Assembly (NCBI GenBank): GCA_036346375.1
Contig: CM070515.1
Coordinates: 21,474,423-21,538,422, forward strand
Reading direction: 5' to 3'
DNA from: Guadua angustifolia
Taxonomy: Eukaryota; Streptophyta; Magnoliopsida; Poales; Poaceae
Length of the DNA: 64,000 nucleotides
Position numbers and translations under genes: made by a program. Position 1 is the first letter of the stretch. Each line of letters opens with the position of its first letter. The notes under the pieces are model-generated. The model ran no database searches. It had not been told where the DNA came from and worked only from the letters and a program-made list of their open reading frames with translations. Shown piece by piece: positions 10,735 through 22,190 of this stretch.

Positions 10735-11290
10735 CTAAAATCTACTCAATGCCTAGTCCACCAATGGGACGGGACCACATATGCATAGCACACTACTTAC
10801 ACTTTCGTCCTCGCTTTATGTAAAAACATTAACCCGGAGGTGTTATGTTTAGACCCAATATGCGTTATCTACTACTACAATTTATTTTAGATAAGTAATA
10901 TGTGACTAATCCCACCACCGCTCTACATAGGTCTTCGTATTAATGGGCTTGGGTATTACACTCACCTTACCAGCACACCGTACACACAGCAGATACCCAG
11001 AAAACTCTCAGTACATGTCCGTGTGTCCAGTGCCGACACATATGCCATACCATGTGTCCATTCCGGTCCCACGCGCGCCATATGCATAGCCCGCACTCTA
11101 TCTCACATGTGCCGTGCAACGAAAGTTGATGTTTTGATATCATCTGTAACACCCTAACCTAAAATCTACTCAATGTTAGTGGGATCACATATGCGTAGTA
11201 CCCCACTTATACTTTTATCCTCGTATCATATAAAAGGGTTAATTAGAAGATACTATATTTGAATCTTACATACATTGTATACTATTACAA
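10735..11290 (+). repeat. Pair of imperfect direct repeats
   Basis: The stretch starting CTAAAATCTACTCAATG near 10736 recurs near 11159. Shared landmarks follow in order: CACATATGC(A/G)TAG, ACTT-TACTTT--TCCTCG, and an ACTACAA/TTACAA-T end. Each copy is about 130 bp with many changes. The pair may flank an old small insertion, but no diagnostic ends are visible. Confidence 0.5.
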
Positions 11291-12269
11291 CTTTACAGTG
11301 ATAGTTGCATTGCACCCAGAGTGCACTTTTCTTCTGCCTTACGCCTCAGCTGCTTTGAGGTGTTGTTGCTTCTTGAATGGGCTTCTTGCACTGCTTACGG
11401 CTCACCTGCTTTAAGGTGCAATGTTGCTGCTGCTTGAATGCGCTCCTTGCATTGCACTGCACTATCATTCTCTTAAAATCAATGGGTCCAACATAATTTA
11501 GCTTTCGACTTTCTCGTTATACTTTTCACAGTGGATTGATCTTAGGATAACTTTCTGGATCTTCTGCTGTCACCTTGTTCGCTTCCTCTGGTAAATATTG
11601 TTAGGAAAAATAAAGTACAGTACTAGTTCTTCAATGCTCTCTGATCTTCCATCAGGTTATGTCACCGGCTGGCTTCCTTCGGAGAATTTTTTTTTCAGCA
11701 GAAAACAATGCTATTTGCTATGGACAGAACGACATTTTTGTTGTTTGATCAGGGACTTGATACAGTCTATATATGATGGATAACTTTGGACGCACATTAC
11801 ATTACAACCCATTGGCCAATCATTGATGGAGCTGTTTGTAAAGGGCAAGCATTCCCTAGTCAACTGCAATAGTGTAAAGTACGTTTAGGGTCGACATATA
11901 AGGCATGTTTTCAGTGTAACAGTACAGACATCTTGATTACTTTCAAAACGTACACTCATGACTCACCATGGCAAGAGGTCTGATTAGTAATTACATTGTA
12001 CTATCCATTAGGAGATTTTGTACGATTATACTGCAATTGATCGACTCTAGGAAACGAACATTTGAAAAATCTTCATAATTGTGATCACTCCTGTTTCCTT
12101 CATATTGTTCAATCTATATGAAATGAAATTAGTTCAGTGACTAAGTTTCTTCTTTTGTTTTGGTTAAGGGCGGACGAGTTTAGGGAATTGCCACATATAT
12201 ATTCTATACATCTGGACGTGGTTGGAGTTGTACTATGTACATATAGCTCATACTTCTGAATTCTTTTAG
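11291..12269. other. Spacer, no gene recognised
   Basis: A local duplication rich in GCTGCTTTGAGGTG/CTGCTTTAAGGTG words lies at 11340-11450. Otherwise nothing stands out before the copia remnant. Confidence 0.35.
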
Positions 12270-12812
12270 CAGGGGAATACTTCCGACTCCTGGTACTTGG
12301 AATTTAATAATAAATGGCATTTGTTTGGAGGACAAACAAACTGTCACTTCTACTGTCCTAGAGTCTGATAAAGATGGTGAGGAAGTTGATTAGAAGGAGT
12401 TCAGAAGCATGATCGGCTCTCTCTTATACTTCACTACTTTGAGGTTGGATATGCACTTCGCTGTGTATCTATGCGCTCGATTTTAGGTTTCTCCTCGTGC
12501 CTCTCACCGCTAAGCGGTGAAGCGCATCTTCAGATACCTTCGAGCTACTATTAACTATAGTATTTGGTACTCTTTCTCTTCTTATCTCTCCCTTAGAGTC
12601 TTTTTATATGCAGACTTTGCTGGTTATAGGATATATAGAAAAAGTATTTTTGGCACTTGCCAATTCATTTGCACTTCTCTTGTTTCTTAGTCATCTAGAA
12701 AACAGTCCGGAGTTGCACAGTCTACCGCTGAGACCGAGTATGTTGGAGCCGCTAGTTGCTGTAGTCAGGTGCTTTGGATGAGATCGACTTTGCGAGATTT
12801 TGGATTACATAA
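12270..12812 (+). pseudogene. Ty1/copia RT end and RNase H remnant (outer element)
   Basis: On + the sequence reads as the end of copia reverse transcriptase and RNase H: FRSMIGSLLYFTTLRLDMHF, then VKRIFRYLRATINYSIWY, LYADFAGYRIYRKSIFGTCQ, and AQSTAETEYVGAASCCSQ with VLWMRSTLRDFG. These match the family's RSMIGSLLY, DADYAG, STAEAEY and LWMR landmarks. Four in-frame stops interrupt it (after GEEVD, CARF, ASHR and SLVS). Each can be explained by a single C-to-T or G-to-A change, as expected of an old methylated copy. The catalytic RT part and integrase are absent upstream. It belongs with the LTR fragments at 21,196-21,958 and 40,072-41,294 on the same strand, separated from them by later insertions. 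Confidence 0.8.
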
Positions 12813-14011
12813 TATTCTCTACCATTTTTCTATGCTCTATAGTCACCCAGTTTGCAGTTTCTCTTCTCCTCATTCTGTGTGTCTGGTTTCTGTTGAGTTC
12901 ATTTGGGAATTATTTAAGATTAATTTTGCTAATAACTCAACTTAAACCAGAAATTATGCTTAAAATTGATTCACTTGTTGAGGAGGAGTTTGAGAAGCTG
13001 TTCATGCATTGTATGTACACTTTATTTTCTATTTTAATGAGTTTTGTCTATTATGCAAATGAGCTGTCTTTCATGCTATGCACCTTGCTACTCTTGTGAA
13101 GATCATTGCTAGCTTAGCTACGTCTAAGTTCACTTTTCTTAATTATACTAAGCTTGCTAAAAATAAAAATTGAGGTTTAATGAAAACTTGATGAAACTTG
13201 TAGTTTGTATTTGCTATGTTTTCTCGCTAAGTGCATATACTATTATTTGTGAAATATTAGATTTCTACTAGAATCCCTATAGCAGCTTGGATGAAACTAG
13301 ATTGATTCATACTAGAGTCTTTCACATGCTCATAAATTTAAGTGCTAAAATGGTCAAAAATTGACTTTTGCATGCAAATTGATCTCAACACTTTACATTC
13401 ACAAGACTGGCTCTTATTGCACTTAGGATAAACTTGAAATATATCGTGTATGACCAAAACTATTCTTTTAAGAGTCACTAGTTCAATGCCCGTGCGTTGC
13501 TACGAAAAACAAAATTGCTAAAGAAACATAAAGGTCAAAAAAGGATGATACATATTATCAAAACATAATACCAAGCCGTACAATGAACATTAATTTTTCT
13601 CTTTCACATATCACATGAATTACATAAAAGCATGTTGGTTGACATCTTCAAAAATTATCCAACCAATATTCCTAAAAAATGATCAATTGAAAGTTAAATA
13701 AATAAGAAAAAGTATAATAGGCATGTGGCATCTAAGACATTTATTTCTTTACAGGAATATATCTATATACGTTGATGTTGAGACCTCGGTTTCTCCACCA
13801 TGCGCCATGTTCGCAATCACCTCCCTCGAGGCATGCTTAACAAAGAGCCACGCGATGGCCTCCCCCATCCCTTACGTGTTTAGCCACAATGGCAATGTTT
13901 CGTGTCAAACCTGGAAACACATGGATTAAGCATCCAAGGATGACATCAACACCATCTCACAAAGCAAGCCTAGCAATCAAAAGAATCACAACCAATAGCA
14001 ATTGCACACTC

Positions 14012-14300
14012 ACTGTGTTTGGTTCAAGTTAAGAGGTGGGTTAGAGGATCAACCTGCCAAACACTAGTCGGTTAAGAGTTACTTTAACCTGGCAAAAGCC
14101 TTTCAACCCTCCTAACCCAAGATTAAACCGACCCACCAAAAAGTTAAATAAGCTAACCCTCCCGGTGTTTCAACTGTTAACCCAGCTAAACCAAGTCAAG
14201 CCACACGGTATTTCAGATCGACAATGTTTGTCGCCAAACACAAAAATTGGGTTAAGCTAACATAGCTATTTCAAGTTTTTAATCCAGAGCCAAACACATC
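14012..14300. mobile_element. Possible MITE inside the Helitron
   Basis: The block starts ACTGTGTTTGGTTCAAGTTA and ends with a sequence whose reverse complement is GATGTGTTTGGCTCTGG, an inverted GTGTTTGG(T/C)TC end pair. The interior has many GGTTAA/TTAACC words. I found no clear target duplication, so the call is weak. Confidence 0.35.
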
Positions 14301-14399
14301 ATTAAAGGTAGAGGTAGCACTTGAACCTTAACATATATATGCATAACTAAATTCTCATAAGATTGTAACAGAAGTTAACACTACTCCAGTAAACAGCTA

Positions 14400-14951
14400 A
14401 ATGGCAAATGAGAAAATTCCGTCGGAGACTTCGCGCTCGACCTGAGTGTGCCATTGCAAACATATCCCCTGGTCTCATATTACATCCATTAACAGTGTGG
14501 TGTGCTAGTTGCTGCGTTAAAGTCCAATACCTGTAAAAATTGTTTACATGAATGCGCACAGGTTACATGCCGAGGTAAAAAAGGAATTTCATAACTTAAA
14601 AAACAGGCGGTTACATCAAAACACTACCAAATGCAATTAGAACCGGTGTCAAAACCAAGAGAAACCATATGAGTATATTTCCATGACTACTCGAGCATAA
14701 CAGAGTGAATATTTGCAAGCCACAATAGAAATACAAAACTCATAATTGAAAATTACAGAAGCATCCTTGAATTTATTATGAACATTTCTCAAAGATAAGC
14801 AAGATATGTGCAGGACTTCAACTTTTCTACAAAGCATGGTTTAAAGCTTATGTTAAAAATAAAACACTATTAATGGTATCAGGTGTCCTACTGAAGCTTT
14901 TCCCAAGGAAAGGTCCAAGAGGTAAAGTCTCCCAGGCTTGGATATCTCTGG
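14400..14951 (-). pseudogene. FAH: Captured fumarylacetoacetase fragment (two exons)
   Basis: On -, an exon ending at 14,951 follows an ATTACAG acceptor and reads ARDIQAWETLPLGPFLGKSF. A second exon starting at 14,530 after TTTTTACAG reads YWTLTQQLAHHTVNGCN then MRPGDMF. These are two conserved blocks of fumarylacetoacetate hydrolase, the last step of tyrosine breakdown, in the correct order. The second block decays after GDMFAM (the expected GTxSGPE segment is scrambled). The intron between is retained, so genomic DNA was captured, not cDNA. The N-terminal half of the enzyme is absent. This is the fragment closest to the Helitron's 3' end. Confidence 0.8.
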
Positions 14952-16696
14952 CTGTAATATTATACAAAAGTCAGTACAGCCACAGTATGCAACTGTTCCT
15001 CGGGTAGCGCAAGGCTCGGATCCTCGGGGAAGCAGCAGTATTAGGAAGCGGCCTCATGAAAGGGAGGCTTGTAATATTACTTTCTATAGAAGGGAAATTT
15101 TTTTGAGAAATTTATAAGAGATTCAGATGCAATGGCTAATTGATTTGAAGACACTTTTCTATCTATATATTATACAAGTTGGTAGAAATCACCAGTTATA
15201 AATAGTGTGCAGTGTAATAGCTAGGAAGAATGTGTCGCGTTTTAGCAACTTTCTCCATTGATTGGGATAAACTGGTCTTTGTTAATAAGCACAAAGGAAA
15301 TATGGCTACCAGGCAAAAAATATTGTTTACACCATACTCCTTGACCAATAAGCTATAACCAATAGACTTAGTTAATTAGTGTACCCAAATTCAGCTCTTT
15401 GGAACATATATAGCACCAATATATATTTATAGTGTGGACAAAATTCGCTCTCAATGTACCCAAATTCAGCTCATTAATTAGAGAAAAGATTTAAGATGAA
15501 TTATATACTTCCCAGCAGTGTGTCCCATGGTTTATGAACCAGACTGGTTTCCATTCTATGAGCCCTAGTCCGGACTTAGTTACAAGATCAACAACGAAAA
15601 AAGCCTAAATTCCTTTTATCATACAAATCCGATGGAAGAAAAACTACTGCTAGATAAGCATACAACCAAAGGCAAAAAAACTGCGTTGCAAATACTGTAA
15701 AGCATAATAAAGTTCAACTTGAACTTTTAGTATAAAACATTCAACAACTGCAAATATAATGCATTCAGTCTGAAACTCAGGATAGAGCGTCTCATATAAT
15801 ACTTCAACAAGTGCACATATCATATATACATCTATATAGTAAAAGAAAAATGAGCAAGCTTTCTATTAATAACATCAGATACTTCATAAAAAAATAAACA
15901 GAATATAAAGGTTTTGGTTTCTTTATATGAAGAAAGACTTTGCTTGCAATCCCACATATTGCTTTACATTACGCCAACGATTCATCTTTCTATATATATC
16001 ACATCGATCAATGGCTTAACTTCCCTAAAAAATCCAACGCTTAACTAATCAAAATGTTGTTTCATAATTTATATAAAGCTAATGCGTATGAACCAAACAT
16101 TTACATTTGTTCTTGGATACTCCAAGTTATCCTTTTCTATTCCACATGGCCATTGTCGAGGATAAACTACTCAAAGTAGTAAAACATCTATACCACCTCT
16201 GTATAAGTACAAGAAATTGAATCCTGCGCAGAAAGTTAGTGTAAATAGGGAGATTATAAAAGCGAAACAACAAACATTCAAGAGATGTATCTTACCATCA
16301 AAATGACGAGGCTTCGATAAATCTCATTATTTTTGAACAAAGACTAAGCCCGAAAGTGAAACAATCAGTGCCCAACCTTTTCAATGGTGATCATTGATCA
16401 CTAAGAATAATATCCAAATCACTAAATGCAGCATATTACAATGGGTTAGACATAAATACATATCACTTTAATAAATGTAAAATGACAAGATGGAATGGTC
16501 ACATACCTACACAATGTTGTCTTCTTCCAAGAATCTTTGTACTCAAGAAGACCCCCAGCGATAGACATTTGCTCATCCAAAGAGGTTCCTCATTGGAAAG
16601 TATGTACATGACATCGCCAAGTGATTTAAGATAATATCACAAGCTAGTACATTATAATTTCCCTAAAAAATGAATGAACTACATAAGTCAACTTAC
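14952..16696. other. Helitron interior without recognised exons
   Basis: AT-rich, intron-like sequence between the fumarylacetoacetase and NAD synthetase fragments. A short stretch near 16,520-16,600 reads AGGLLEYKDSWKK on -, but I could not place it in a family. Confidence 0.4.
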
Positions 16697-18832
16697 CTTC
16701 ATCAAGTAGCCACGTAATCCCTCATCCACATTTGCGCTTCCCAGAATAAGATAGAACCCAGACTTGTTATGAACCCATGGCATAAGAGAAGCCATCATAA
16801 AGGCTAGCACCATCTGATTCGAGCTTGAATATTTTGTAATCCCAGATTCTCGATGTCGATCCCCGTCAACCTGAATTATTTTAGCATAAATAATGGTCAT
16901 CAAAGGTTACCTCAATCGCTTCCGGCCAAAGCTAGGAACCAAATGCCACCCTTAAGACATCATTCCTAGTCACTTCCATGTTTGAAATTTGATTTTCAGA
17001 TAATATCAGTCATAACAATGGCAGACCAACCATTGCATCCACTATTATTATTTATTAGAACTTTGGACCACGACAAACTCATCTACAATAGTATATTCAA
17101 ATTCCATGTGTGAATAATAACATTTTATGAATATTCTAAATAGCATTGTTATCAAAGTATCGCCTTGTGACACCTGGGCATTCAGGTGGCTCGGGGAGCT
17201 CGCCACAGATGATCGGCTTGCCTTGAGGCTAGGGCAGCAGAGCGTCGATCCAGATTGGGAGGCAGATCGATGCAGGCCACCTCTTTGCCATTCCCTTTGG
17301 TCATGGCCCATCGCGCCAGATATGGCTCTGCACCAACGCTCCTGCTAGTCTTGCTCACCATGCCCATCGCCATCTCTGGCGGTGGTGACCAGAGAGTGGT
17401 GAGGTTGATCTCGGCAGAGGCTAGTGCCCCCACCACCCCAGATCGGTCCTCTTGGTGGCGGTGATGCCCTCATCGCCTCTTTTGGGCACACAAAGTGTGG
17501 GGTGGGGAGTGAGGTGGCCCTGTGGAATTGTTGCCTTTGTGGGCTCTTGCCATTTTTGCACATATTAACTATCTAATAACATTTTTATGAGACTATATAA
17601 CTAATTAGAGTCACTGTGGTGCAGTGCAATGCAGCAGCGCCAACATATTAATGGTGCACTGGCTTCAACCCAGACCACAGCACCTAATTTAGTATTATTA
17701 TTGTTCCTTGTTTGGTTATCCAAGCTAAAACATTTCGTTACCAATACTAAAAATTGGATTTCTGAATTTTGTTGTGGTAAATATTTATGTTCCACTTTAG
17801 TACACCATAAAATAGAAACTATGGTCTAACTGAACTACATGAAAGAAGAATGCACTCTATTTCTTTCAGTTTTCATGTCACTAAAAACTAATTACAAAGA
17901 AATGCTGTTCTGTTCATGTATTTTCACTAACTTGATGACTTCCGAACTTGGGAATATTTTGCATCTCACAATTATTTCATAGAACCAGTTAAAAAGTTAG
18001 TTTGCATAGCCACCATTAAGGGATATAAGACAAAACAATAGAAATAGAATATTGTGAAATGTGGATAAATATCAAGTCAAATATATGTTAGCAAAACACA
18101 TTCATGCAATCTTTTTAGTAAATTAGAGTGGCAGAGCATAAAAATACCTTGTAGCGTGGTCTCTTCCGGTAAACCTTTCAAACAAAGAAAGCAATGCAGA
18201 TACTACACTATCAATAGCTACATCCAAGTGGAATGAACCAATCTCTTGGCTAGCCTTTTGGCACGTGATCGGTATCATCGAAGCTGTGGAGAAAAAACAA
18301 TGTGAACAAACAAAACAACAAGATACTACATGGACCAAAAAGATTCTACCATAAGATGGATTACTTTGGGGATAAGCACAACATACTGAGACTCGTTAGT
18401 GAAGAAAATGAGAAATACTAAAGCTATAAATTAAAGAACAATGAATCAAGAGATATATGGCATATCTCCTCGTAGTCATATGCCTTTTGAAATTCGACAC
18501 CATCATCAATGCAAACTTCATTAATAAAACATATTGTGCAATGCAAATCGAAATGATAGCTTCGGTTCCATCGATAGAATACGGTTTACTTAACAATACA
18601 ATACATACAATCATTATCAAAATAATCAATTCACATAAAAGAAAATTTTGATGCACGATCAAATGGGAAGAAAATAAATTTAAATGAAGTTGATTTCTTA
18701 AAACAAAACCCACATTGCGGTTCCCATGTAAGCAGTGTAGAATAAACGCTTGCCAAGTTCTTCGCTATCGTGGGGAACTCCCCATCTTTATCTTGGCCAA
18801 TCCGCATGAGCATCCGCCTTAACTTGCTCATC
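16697..18832 (-). pseudogene. NADS: Captured NAD(+) synthetase fragment (three exons)
   Basis: On -, three exons appear in the order of glutamine-dependent NAD(+) synthetase. The first (about 18,832-18,713) covers DEQVKADA, KDGEFPT and GKRLFYTAYMGT in three shifted frames. The second (about 18,275-18,148) reads EIGSFHLDVAIDSVVSALL then SLFERFTG. The third (16,870-16,697) reads MVLAFMMASLMPWVHNKSGF then LGSANVDEGLRGYLMK. The third exon has intact CAG acceptor and AAG/GTAAGT donor sites. The enzyme makes NAD from deamido-NAD in the cytosol; ANVDEGLRGYL belongs to the synthetase domain. Frameshifts are present in every exon, and the nitrilase-like N-terminus and the C-terminus are absent, so no enzyme can be made. 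Confidence 0.88.
17050..17830. other. GC-rich insert-like block within the NAD synthetase intron
   Basis: Bases 17,155-17,470 are much more GC-rich than the surrounding intron and begin with a phrase, TCGCCTTGTGACACCTGGGC, that looks repetitive. Open frames exist on both strands but match nothing. It may be another captured or inserted piece; I see no boundaries. Confidence 0.3.
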
Positions 18833-19609
18833 TCCTTTCTCTATATCGCATGTTGTGCATCTTGAATAATAATTAATCTTGAAAATAGGTTTTCTTCATA
18901 AACCATAATATTATGAAAAGGAATTTCACAAAAGACACAGAAGTGTGACAATAACTGACCCATATCAGGTATCAAAAGGATCTAACAGTGAAAGTGAACA
19001 CAATTTAAAAAGGGTACACAAACTTGCAAAGAAGTTACTACATCTGAGGATATCACAGGAGAATCTATCGTGACTGTAGATATACTAACATAACAAAATT
19101 TGTAGGCCAAGTAATTAGATGCAAGGTCACACGTGAGAAGGAATTAGGCCATCTGCATGGGTCCAAGGTCATTAGGCACATCAGAATAAGGTTGCTATGG
19201 CCCACAATTTTGTCCCAAGGCCATATAGCATGGCCTTAGCAGGCTGTTATAACAACATGACTTATTAGTTTTCACCAATTAATAACACAAATAGGACATG
19301 TACTCAACTTTTTATAGAAAAGCGAATACAACAAAATCTAACATGCTTTTAATAAAGTATAGGGATCTAACATAGTGCCAAAGTTAGTATTCAACATTTC
19401 TCAAGCAGTTGGATATCTACGATCACCCAACTGAGCAGGTCCTAAATCGTTACTTCTAAGATCTCCCAAGATAACAAGATCCGTAGTTCCAATCGAAACA
19501 TTTCGACAAAGAAAAGAAAAAATTGTCAAGAAACAATTAAGCCAAACTGCACCAGCCATCCGGGAACCATGGCAAGAGCAGGTCTCGATTCTCGAAAATG
19601 ATGGGATCG

Positions 19610-19912
19610 AGGAATGCGCATCAGAAGGCGCCAAAAGCCGGGCTCGGCGGAGCACTTCGCGGATGAGGACTGGAAGGCGGGGTTCGGGCCTTGATGTCCC
19701 CGTAGTTCTTCTTCACGAACTCCGCAAACAATCGGATCACAAATCCACCAACCATCACCACATGAGAGAGAGAGGATCGGGTAGAGAAGAGAGCAAGCGA
19801 TGGGAGGGTCGATGGTTGCAGCCAAGGGTGGCGCTGGCGGCGAGGATCGGCAAAGAGGAAGCGGATCTCCTTCACGCTCGGGACGGGTTCGCCCGCCACG
19901 CCATCGCCGCCG
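19610..19912 (-). pseudogene. Captured complex I B8 (NDUFA2-like) fragment
   Basis: On -, an ATG near 19,906 gives MAWRANPSR, then in a shifted frame SVKEIRFLF. After an intron-like gap follow EFVKKNYGDIKAR and, with another shift, NPAF and VLIRE. These are the conserved start and core of the small mitochondrial complex I subunit B8/NDUFA2 (thioredoxin-like fold). The segment after VLIRE diverges, and at least three frameshifts are present, so it is not functional. It begins immediately after the PPR fragment, with almost no spacer. Identification rests on MAWRA, SVKEIRFLF and FVKKNYGDIKAR. Confidence 0.75.
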
Positions 19913-20090
19913 ACAGAACGCGTTAGGCGGCGGCGTTGCCGCCATCGCAGCCTCATCCGCCGGAGCATGGCAACGGCCTCGTCGAGTCTCCGCCACGACG
20001 CACGCCTCGATGGCCTTGTTCCACGCGAAGGTGTCGAGGTGCGCCCTGGCGGCGGTGAGGAGATGCGTGGTGCACATCAGCGTGGCGGCC
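19913..20090 (-). pseudogene. Captured PPR protein fragment
   Basis: On -, the frame reading LTAARAHLDTFAWNKAIEAC from about 20,060 is followed, after a one-base shift, by LDEAVAMLRRMRL, and then by PPPNAF. This is the beginning of a pentatricopeptide repeat array (D-x-FAWN, LDEAVAMLRRM, PPPNAFSYN in relatives). Only about one and a half repeats are present. PPR proteins bind organellar RNA; this piece cannot. GC-rich sequence at 20,090-20,237 upstream may be its 5' part, but the frame is unclear. Confidence 0.65.
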
Positions 20091-20401
20091 GAGGGAGAGG
20101 AGGGACTCGAGGAGGAGAGAGGGCGGCGAAGGGGCGAGGTGGTGGCAGAACCCGTCGGAGCCGGCGGCGGAAGGAGCCCTCAGGCCGCCGCTTGTGGGGA
20201 CGATGAACCCTAATCGCCTCTCATGGGAGGAACTCATGGTCCGGGAACGCGCGTCGGGAGAGTGGGGTCAAAGTGGGCGTGGTGGGTTTGGGAGGTCGGG
20301 GCCGCCCAATCGAGGGCAAAACTGCGTAATTTCTCAAAACGCAATGGGCATTTGGATTGAAGAACGGACCGCCACCAACTGCTGCTTTATAATAGTAGAG
20401 A

Positions 20402-21195
20402 TTCTTAAGATGGTTGACGATGACTTGAGTCAATCACACTTAAAAATGCAAATAAAAAAGTGGTAAAGAATGCAATAATGTCAAACATTTACACCCTACT
20501 ATATGCGTTAAAGTGTTAAAATAAAAATTTGCATTAAAGATGATTGAGCACGAAGGATCTTTTATTCACTTGTAACTTTCCCAAAGTGTTAACTAGATTG
20601 AACTCTAGGTTATCCATTTGATCTATTGTATGACCTTGTTGCACTTGTTGAAATCATGTAAAAATGACATAGTCTTATTGTGCTTACTAATGAAGATATT
20701 ACAATTTGCACTTGGATATGTCTTAAACTAGCATAATCTAAACTTGAGCAAATTGGTGTCATATTTTTTCTATGTGGTCACTTGGATAATTCTCAAGCTC
20801 TTTAGATGCATTTCATGCATACATGTTGATAGGGGAGGAAATGTCATCTTGATACCCATATTGCTAAAAGGAGGAGGAATTGTAGAAAAGATATCATCAA
20901 AAGGTGAGAAATATGAATGCATCTTGGTTCTTGTAATGGTGAAAAATTGCTAGTTCTTAGGATCATAAGTATATTTGAACTTTTTGTGAGTTTTTTTGGA
21001 TTTTTAGAACTTTTGTGAAAAACTATTCTTTCTACTGGCTTGCTCTAAAACTTTTTTCCAATTTGGTCATGTTTTTATTTTCCTCTTGCTCTGGAACAAA
21101 TGAGACTTTGCAATCAAATTGCTTTCTTCTTTTGCCTTCAAACTCAAATTTATGCTTTTTGTGGTGTTTGTCAATATGCTCATCAAGGGGAAGAT
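20402..21195 (+). other. 3' internal part of the outer copia element with PPT
   Basis: This AT-rich stretch lies between the Helitron and the outer LTR. It holds no recognisable coding sequence. The polypurine tract CATCAAGGGGAAGAT at 21,181-21,195 stands directly before a TGAAAG LTR start, mirroring the inner copia element, where CAAAAAGGGGGAGAT precedes TGAAAGTGC. Confidence 0.5.
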
Positions 21196-21958
21196 TGAAA
21201 GACTATGTAGAGGTCTATCCATGTTGTGATGATTTATTGACTTGGTTTGAGCATGTGGTGCTCAAGTTTGAGTTTGATTTGAATTCTATTTCAAGTTTGA
21301 AGCAATTTGAGGTGATGTCAGTGTTGGGGGCACTACCGGCCTTATAGAAGCGGTAGTGGCGGCCAGGCGGACTATTGGCTTGGGATAGGCGGTAGTTTTT
21401 TTGCAGAAAGGTGTTCCTCTAGGGTTTAGCAAAGCGGCACTACCGGCATACTAGAAGTGGTAGTGCCAGGTTAGCGGCACTACCACCCAAAGGCTCGATA
21501 GTTATTTTTTAGAGTAGGTCTTTGTTGTGTTTCGGGGATATCGGCACTACCGGCCATGGGATGTGATAGTACCAGCCGAGTGGTACTACTGGCCCCAAGT
21601 TAGCGGTAGTACCAATTTTCTAACGAGATGTGAATTAAATTTGTTGATTTAATTGCATATATTTGTGAGCAGTGCTATGTCATGGTGAGGCGAAGTCGAG
21701 ACTGTGACTAGGCTAGGAAAGCTGTGGTTCAAAATGGTCAAAAGACGCCAGAAGATGATTGATGCCAAGAAGTGGTTGCAAATTAGGAAGACGAGAAACC
21801 AGAGCATAATGCACTGGTGATGGATATGGCAGGTAATGACATAAACCGGGAATAGGCTCAGGGAGGAGTTGAGGTCCAAAATGGTCAAGGAAGCCGATAC
21901 ACCGTAATGAAGCAAAAAAGGACACGTGGCGATTAAGTAACTTGTGCCCGTTTGCAAG
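21196..21958 (+). repeat. Outer copia 3' LTR, left piece
   Basis: Begins TGAAAGACTATG after the PPT. From 21,322 to 21,610 it carries several copies of CACTACCGGC/GCGGTAGT-type words. It is cut at 21,958 by the first CACTA element, whose AAG target duplication is 21,956-21,958. The LTR resumes at 40,072. Confidence 0.5.
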
Positions 21959-22190
21959 CACTACACCATGGCACAAATATAGCGACAGACGTTTGTCGGG
22001 AAAGGTTGATGTTCAATGTCTAACAGTCTGTCGGTAATTCCTTACGACAGATTATATGTCGGTAATTCATTTAGTACGGACAAACGGTCTGTCGGCAAAA
22101 CTGAGAATTTATAGGGTCGAACTGTCTGTCGGTAGTAGTATTTACGCGGTCAATCGGTCTGTCGGAAAAGATTGAGCTGTCCCGTCGAAA
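21959..22190. repeat. Left subterminal repeats of CACTA 1
   Basis: At least six copies of (T)CTGTCGG(T/G)AA or its complement CCGACAG(A) occur within 230 bp of the end. In CACTA elements such motifs bind the TNPA-type protein; the assignment here is by analogy. Confidence 0.75.

Larger units (their letters stand above)
13478..20401 (-). mobile_element. Non-autonomous Helitron with captured gene fragments
   Basis: Read on -, the 5' end is TCTCTACTATTATAAAG (from 20,401), the usual TC start of grass Helitrons. The 3' end is CGTAGCAACGCACGGGCATT followed by GAACTAG (to 13,478), ending CTAG and preceded by the conserved GTAGCAACGCACGGG segment that normally forms the terminal hairpin (here two stem pairs are lost). 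The host bases are A before and T after, the expected A^T site with no target duplication. The 6.9-kb body encodes no RepHel. It holds fragments of four genes in the Helitron's orientation: PPR, NDUFA2-like, NAD synthetase and fumarylacetoacetase. Confidence 0.75.

Noticed and set aside
19400..20237. A single intact gene at the 5' end of the Helitron
   Set aside because: Conserved PPR and NDUFA2 motifs fall in different frames with several shifts; the region is a join of two broken fragments.
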